Assembly: GCA_003427395.1 (NCBI GenBank)
Contig: BFEA01000185.1
Location: 2,573,149-2,614,163 of the forward strand
Source: Chara braunii
Taxonomy: Eukaryota > Streptophyta > Charophyceae > Charales > Characeae
Direction of reading: 5' to 3'
Length of the DNA: 41,015 nt
Part shown: one piece after another, positions 38,041 to 41,015 of the stretch
Position numbering within the stretch: position 1 is the first letter of the stretch
Layout of the letters: every line of letters starts with the position of its first letter
Translations under genes and position numbers: made by a program
Notes under the pieces: model-generated
The model's input: only the letters and a program-made list of their open reading frames with translations
Told to the model about the DNA's origin: nothing
The model's database searches: none

Positions 38041-38630
38041 ATGATGAAAAGGAGAAGACCACGCTGGCGAGCTGAAGAAGAAAGTCCCCAAGTCGAAGCA
38101 GCTTCCTCTTGCAGAGACTGTTGCAACGTTCGAAGAGTTCGCACTTGGTCCATTCTTGGTCCATCGGTCGGAAGACGGACATTGCGGGTCGTTGTCGTCA
38201 GCAACGCCCTGCAACGGCCTCATTAGTTTACCGTTATCGGCGATTCGTGGGACAGCCCTCTCGGTTCTTCAGGCGGCCCGTCGGCGGGACCATAACGAGC
38301 ATCGGGCATCTTCGGTCGGCTGCTGGAGGGGTTTCGTTGTTCAGGCGGGCTCCCCAACGGTCGAATTTACGAATTTTGTAGTCGTTCAACCCCCGTCCAC
38401 GATTGCAGAAATCTGCTTTGTTGGCTTCTTCCTCCAGTATTGTGTCGCCACTCGCCTCGAATGCGACAGCGGAAGTGCGTGTTCCGTATCCGCTGCCCTG
38501 TTGTTCATGGCTGACCTGTACCGCAGGCTGCCTTTGCTGCTCCTCGTCGGTTTGCTTCAGCTTGTCGTTGTCGTCTTCCACATCTGCTCCCCCGGTTGCG
38601 TTCGTGGGCGGAAAGTAACGTCGCGAACGT
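38041..38630. other. Upstream of the Myb/SANT-like gene, ambiguous coding
   Basis: A plus frame open from 38,156 includes a hydrophobic stretch (LYRRLPLLLLVGLLQLVVVV). A minus frame (38,581-38,234) begins MEDDNDKLKQTDEEQQRQ and has more natural composition. Neither is recognised. This may be 5' UTR or promoter of the downstream gene. Confidence 0.3.
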
Positions 38631-38639
38631 CGAAGAAGG

Positions 38640-40367
38640 CGAGGAAGATGGACAATCTTCAGAAGAAGACCACAACGTCGGCAATGGAGGGGGGGTCTTC
38701 ACGTCTGCGTTGCACCGGTGTGGAAGGTGGCAGGCGGTCGTATGACCCGATGCTGTACAACCACCTGCCATCCCACAAGATTCCGTTGCCTCCGAGTGAC
38801 GACGATGTCTACGACCCTCCATCCTCAACGGTTCCCCTGGGCAGTGGCTCGACGCAGGATTGGATGGGGAGCCAGCTGTTCAGACAGGCAGTGACACCAA
38901 CGTACACTTAACTTCTGGAAGGGCGGACCCCGCCCGGCTACAATGCAGGAATCATCGATCCGAGCTTCGGTTTGAGGTCTGGTAGCGGTCAGGACGTGAC
39001 GCACATCGTTGTCGTCAACCCAGATTTGGGCAGCAACTGCACACGGCCTTCGGCGACGGCGGGGGGCTTCCGGGCGAGTGCGGCAGGTGTTGCCGTGAGT
39101 TGGGCGACGAGCGCGGACTCGTTTCGTCAAAGCGGGGAGCAATGAGCAATGTTGGTGTGACCGCTTCGAGGACGAGGACAGCAGGATTGGCGGCCTGCAG
39201 ATCGACGACACCGACTGATGCAATCGATGGGCGACGGGATGACGATGATTGGTCCGCCTCAGAGGTCATTGGTCGACAGGTTTGGGACGATCGTCGACGA
39301 TAATCGCGCCAGTCCAGCCCGTTTGGCATAGCGAGAGGGGTGGCAAAGCTGAATGTCGGGGGCCATGACATGGTCGCGGACTGCGATGGTGGGGGGGGCG
39401 AAGATTACACGGCAGATGACGGCGACAATGACAACGAGGAGGACGATGATGATGAGATGGAGATTCGTCCGCTTGGGAGGAAGCGGGGAGGTACTCGGCC
39501 ACAAACAAGTCGACGGAACCGCGTGCGGGGCGGAAAAGCGAGAAGGTTGTAGATGACACGTCCATAGGTGACGAAGGGAAAAGTAGGGATTTTTGGAACG
39601 TCGCCCATATGATCGCTCTGGTCCGGGCGAAAAGAGACCAGGATTTGCATCTCGCCGGGTTGGGGCACAACTACGGACGGAGGAAGACGAGGACGTGGAA
39701 GGGGGATAACGTTGAGAAGAGGCTCGTGAAGGCGGGGGTGACTACTAGGAAGGCCGAGAAGTGGGGGGGAAAATGGGACAACCTGTACCAGCAGTTCAAA
39801 TCCGTGCACAGATTCATGGGACAATCCGGAAAGCAAAATTTCTTCACACTAACACCGGCGGAGAGGAAGGAGAAAGGGTTTGACTTCCGGATGGATGAGT
39901 GTGTGTATTCCGAGATGAACGCGATGTCGAAGGCCGATCACACCATTCACCCGACGAATCTCCCGGACACGGGTGTGGCTGGAGGGGTTGAGATGGCGGG
40001 GCCACGTGGCAGCCGGAACGAGTCCGTGGCTAGCGAGGGATGTGGGGACGGATAGGACGACGATCAGGGATCGATGAGGGATTCGACGTTCAGTGCTGGT
40101 AGTGTAGGTGATGGCGGCAAAACAAAGAATGTTAGACAATGGACGTTCGATGCGATTGCCGATGTCATGGATAAGCACGGGAAGTTGATGGGGATGACGG
40201 TGGATAGCGCGAGCAAGAGGCAGTGTTCAGTTCTGACGAGGCAATGTGACATTCTCAAGCGAGAGGTGGAGGTGCAGAAGGAGCACTACGAGAAGGCCGA
40301 CCAGGCAAACCTGATGATGTGCAACGCCCTTTTGGAGATCGAGAAAGCGATCCGCGAGCGTTCTTAA
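38640..40367 (+). pseudogene. Myb/SANT-like (trihelix-type) DNA-binding protein, broken
   Basis: A single-exon-like gene scattered over three frames. Frame 1 (to about 39,140) has PMLYNHLPSHKIPLPPSDDD, TAA at 38,909, then GIIDPSFGLRSGSGQDVTHI. The next frame (39,100-39,552) has GVTASRTRTAG, IGRQVWDDRRR then TAA 39,301, GVAKLNVGGHDM and an acidic run, DNDNEEDDDDEMEIRPLGR. The last frame (about 39,540-40,367) has FWNVAHMIALVRAKRDQDL, GHNYGRRKTRTW, EKWGGKWDNLYQQFKSVHRF and GFDFRMDECVYSEM, a Myb/SANT-like domain with its spaced tryptophans. TAG 40,053 precedes a C-terminal coiled-coil-like end (ILKREVEVQKEHYEKADQ). Either a decayed paralogue of an expanded family or the Myb-like ORF1 of a Harbinger-type transposon. 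Confidence 0.7.
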
Positions 40368-41015
40368 CGTCTGTCGGTCACACGTCTCCGAGGTCGGCAC
40401 GATCGCCACGTCTACGTTTCGGGAGTAGCATCATTGTTGTCGTCCTGCGAGATGCAGTGTGCCACGATGGAGGTAGTGTCGACACAGGAGAGGCCGTTCT
40501 TGCCCATCGCATTGTTTGATATAGGTATTGTTTGATTAATGTTTTAAGTATTCATTGCTCGCATGCCCCACTGAGCGACGTTTGGTGTCGTTTCCGTGCG
40601 GTGCTGCGCATTTCGAAATTACTCTTAGAAAAGTTGCGATGATGTTGACCTTTTCGAGGGCTGTCAATGTGGATTGTCTTCGCCAAGTAGTGCTGCGGTC
40701 CTGGACCGATGAACATGTTGCATGATGTGAAATGCCTATTGTCGGTTTGTTTTGTTTTGCGTCAAGTTCGATCTTCATTTTGGAGGAGATTATCGACTGT
40801 CTCAGGATGTCCTGCGTGAATGGAACACAAACGGATTTTGTGTTTTTTTTTTTTTTGTGGTAGTCTTTTTTTTTAAAACTTCTTGGGTTTATTTTCACTT
40901 GCTTTTTTGCGAATCCTCTAGTCCTTGTTTTGTTTTCTTTCGACCCAGAATCGTTGAAGAGTGGTCGGTTCGAAGTCGCTCTGTTTCTTCTGTCCTTTGG
41001 CGATGCATGAAGCCT
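40368..41015. other. 3' flank, no gene seen
   Basis: A non-coding T-rich stretch with runs near 40,840-40,876. A minus-strand frame (40,898-40,536) has no motif. Confidence 0.4.

Noticed and set aside
38234-38581. 115-codon minus-strand frame starting MEDDNDKLKQ
   Set aside because: Plausible composition but no homology recognised, and it lies antisense to the 5' side of the Myb/SANT-like gene; too weak to call.

Overview
The window is nuclear DNA of a green, plant-lineage eukaryote. It holds a plant-type lipoxygenase with a transit-peptide-like leader, several classes of retroelements and MITEs, abundant microsatellites and homopolymer tracts, and scattered N bases typical of a draft assembly. 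The style of the gag and Myb/SANT-like proteins makes me think of a charophyte alga such as Chara. That is recollection plus inference, not something I could test here.

Layout. 0-5.4 kb is repeat-rich flank: a CGTACG array, a decayed minus-strand gag, several minisatellites and one possible small exon. 5.46-8.11 kb (minus) is an uninterrupted 883-codon lipoxygenase gene, the only clearly intact cellular gene; a TC dinucleotide tract abuts its stop codon. 8.5-12.7 kb is a nest of MITEs and foldback sequences sharing the TIR GGGCCTCGCCACACCAAT with 3-base target duplications.

12,696-33,046 is one 20.4-kb LTR retrotransposon. It has LTRs of about 4.1-4.3 kb, ends TGTCG...CGACA, a flanking CCGT duplication, and an 18-base primer-binding site that (from memory of plant tRNA-Asp) matches its 3' end perfectly. 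The order is LTR, PBS, about 5 kb of additional unrecognised ORFs, gag with zinc knuckle, protease, RT, RNase H, integrase with GPY/F-like module, PPT, LTR. Extra coding capacity upstream of gag plus giant LTRs recalls the Ogre/Tat group of Ty3/gypsy elements. Within the extra region a domain of about 120 residues occurs three times in tandem; I do not recognise it, and it is the best candidate for something undescribed. Pol lies in one frame from 25,856 to 28,828 with seven stops, most of them explicable as C-to-T or G-to-A changes.

33-35 kb holds a 5'-truncated LINE fragment (minus). 35.4-36.5 kb is a diverged tandem duplication without genes, followed by an AT-rich stretch, a pyrimidine-rich stretch and a 333-base near-perfect palindrome (37,610-37,942). 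38.6-40.4 kb holds a broken plus-strand Myb/SANT-like (trihelix-type) gene. No tRNA, rRNA, CRISPR or operon structure was seen. The lipoxygenase probably acts in plastid oxylipin metabolism; everything else is mobile or decayed.
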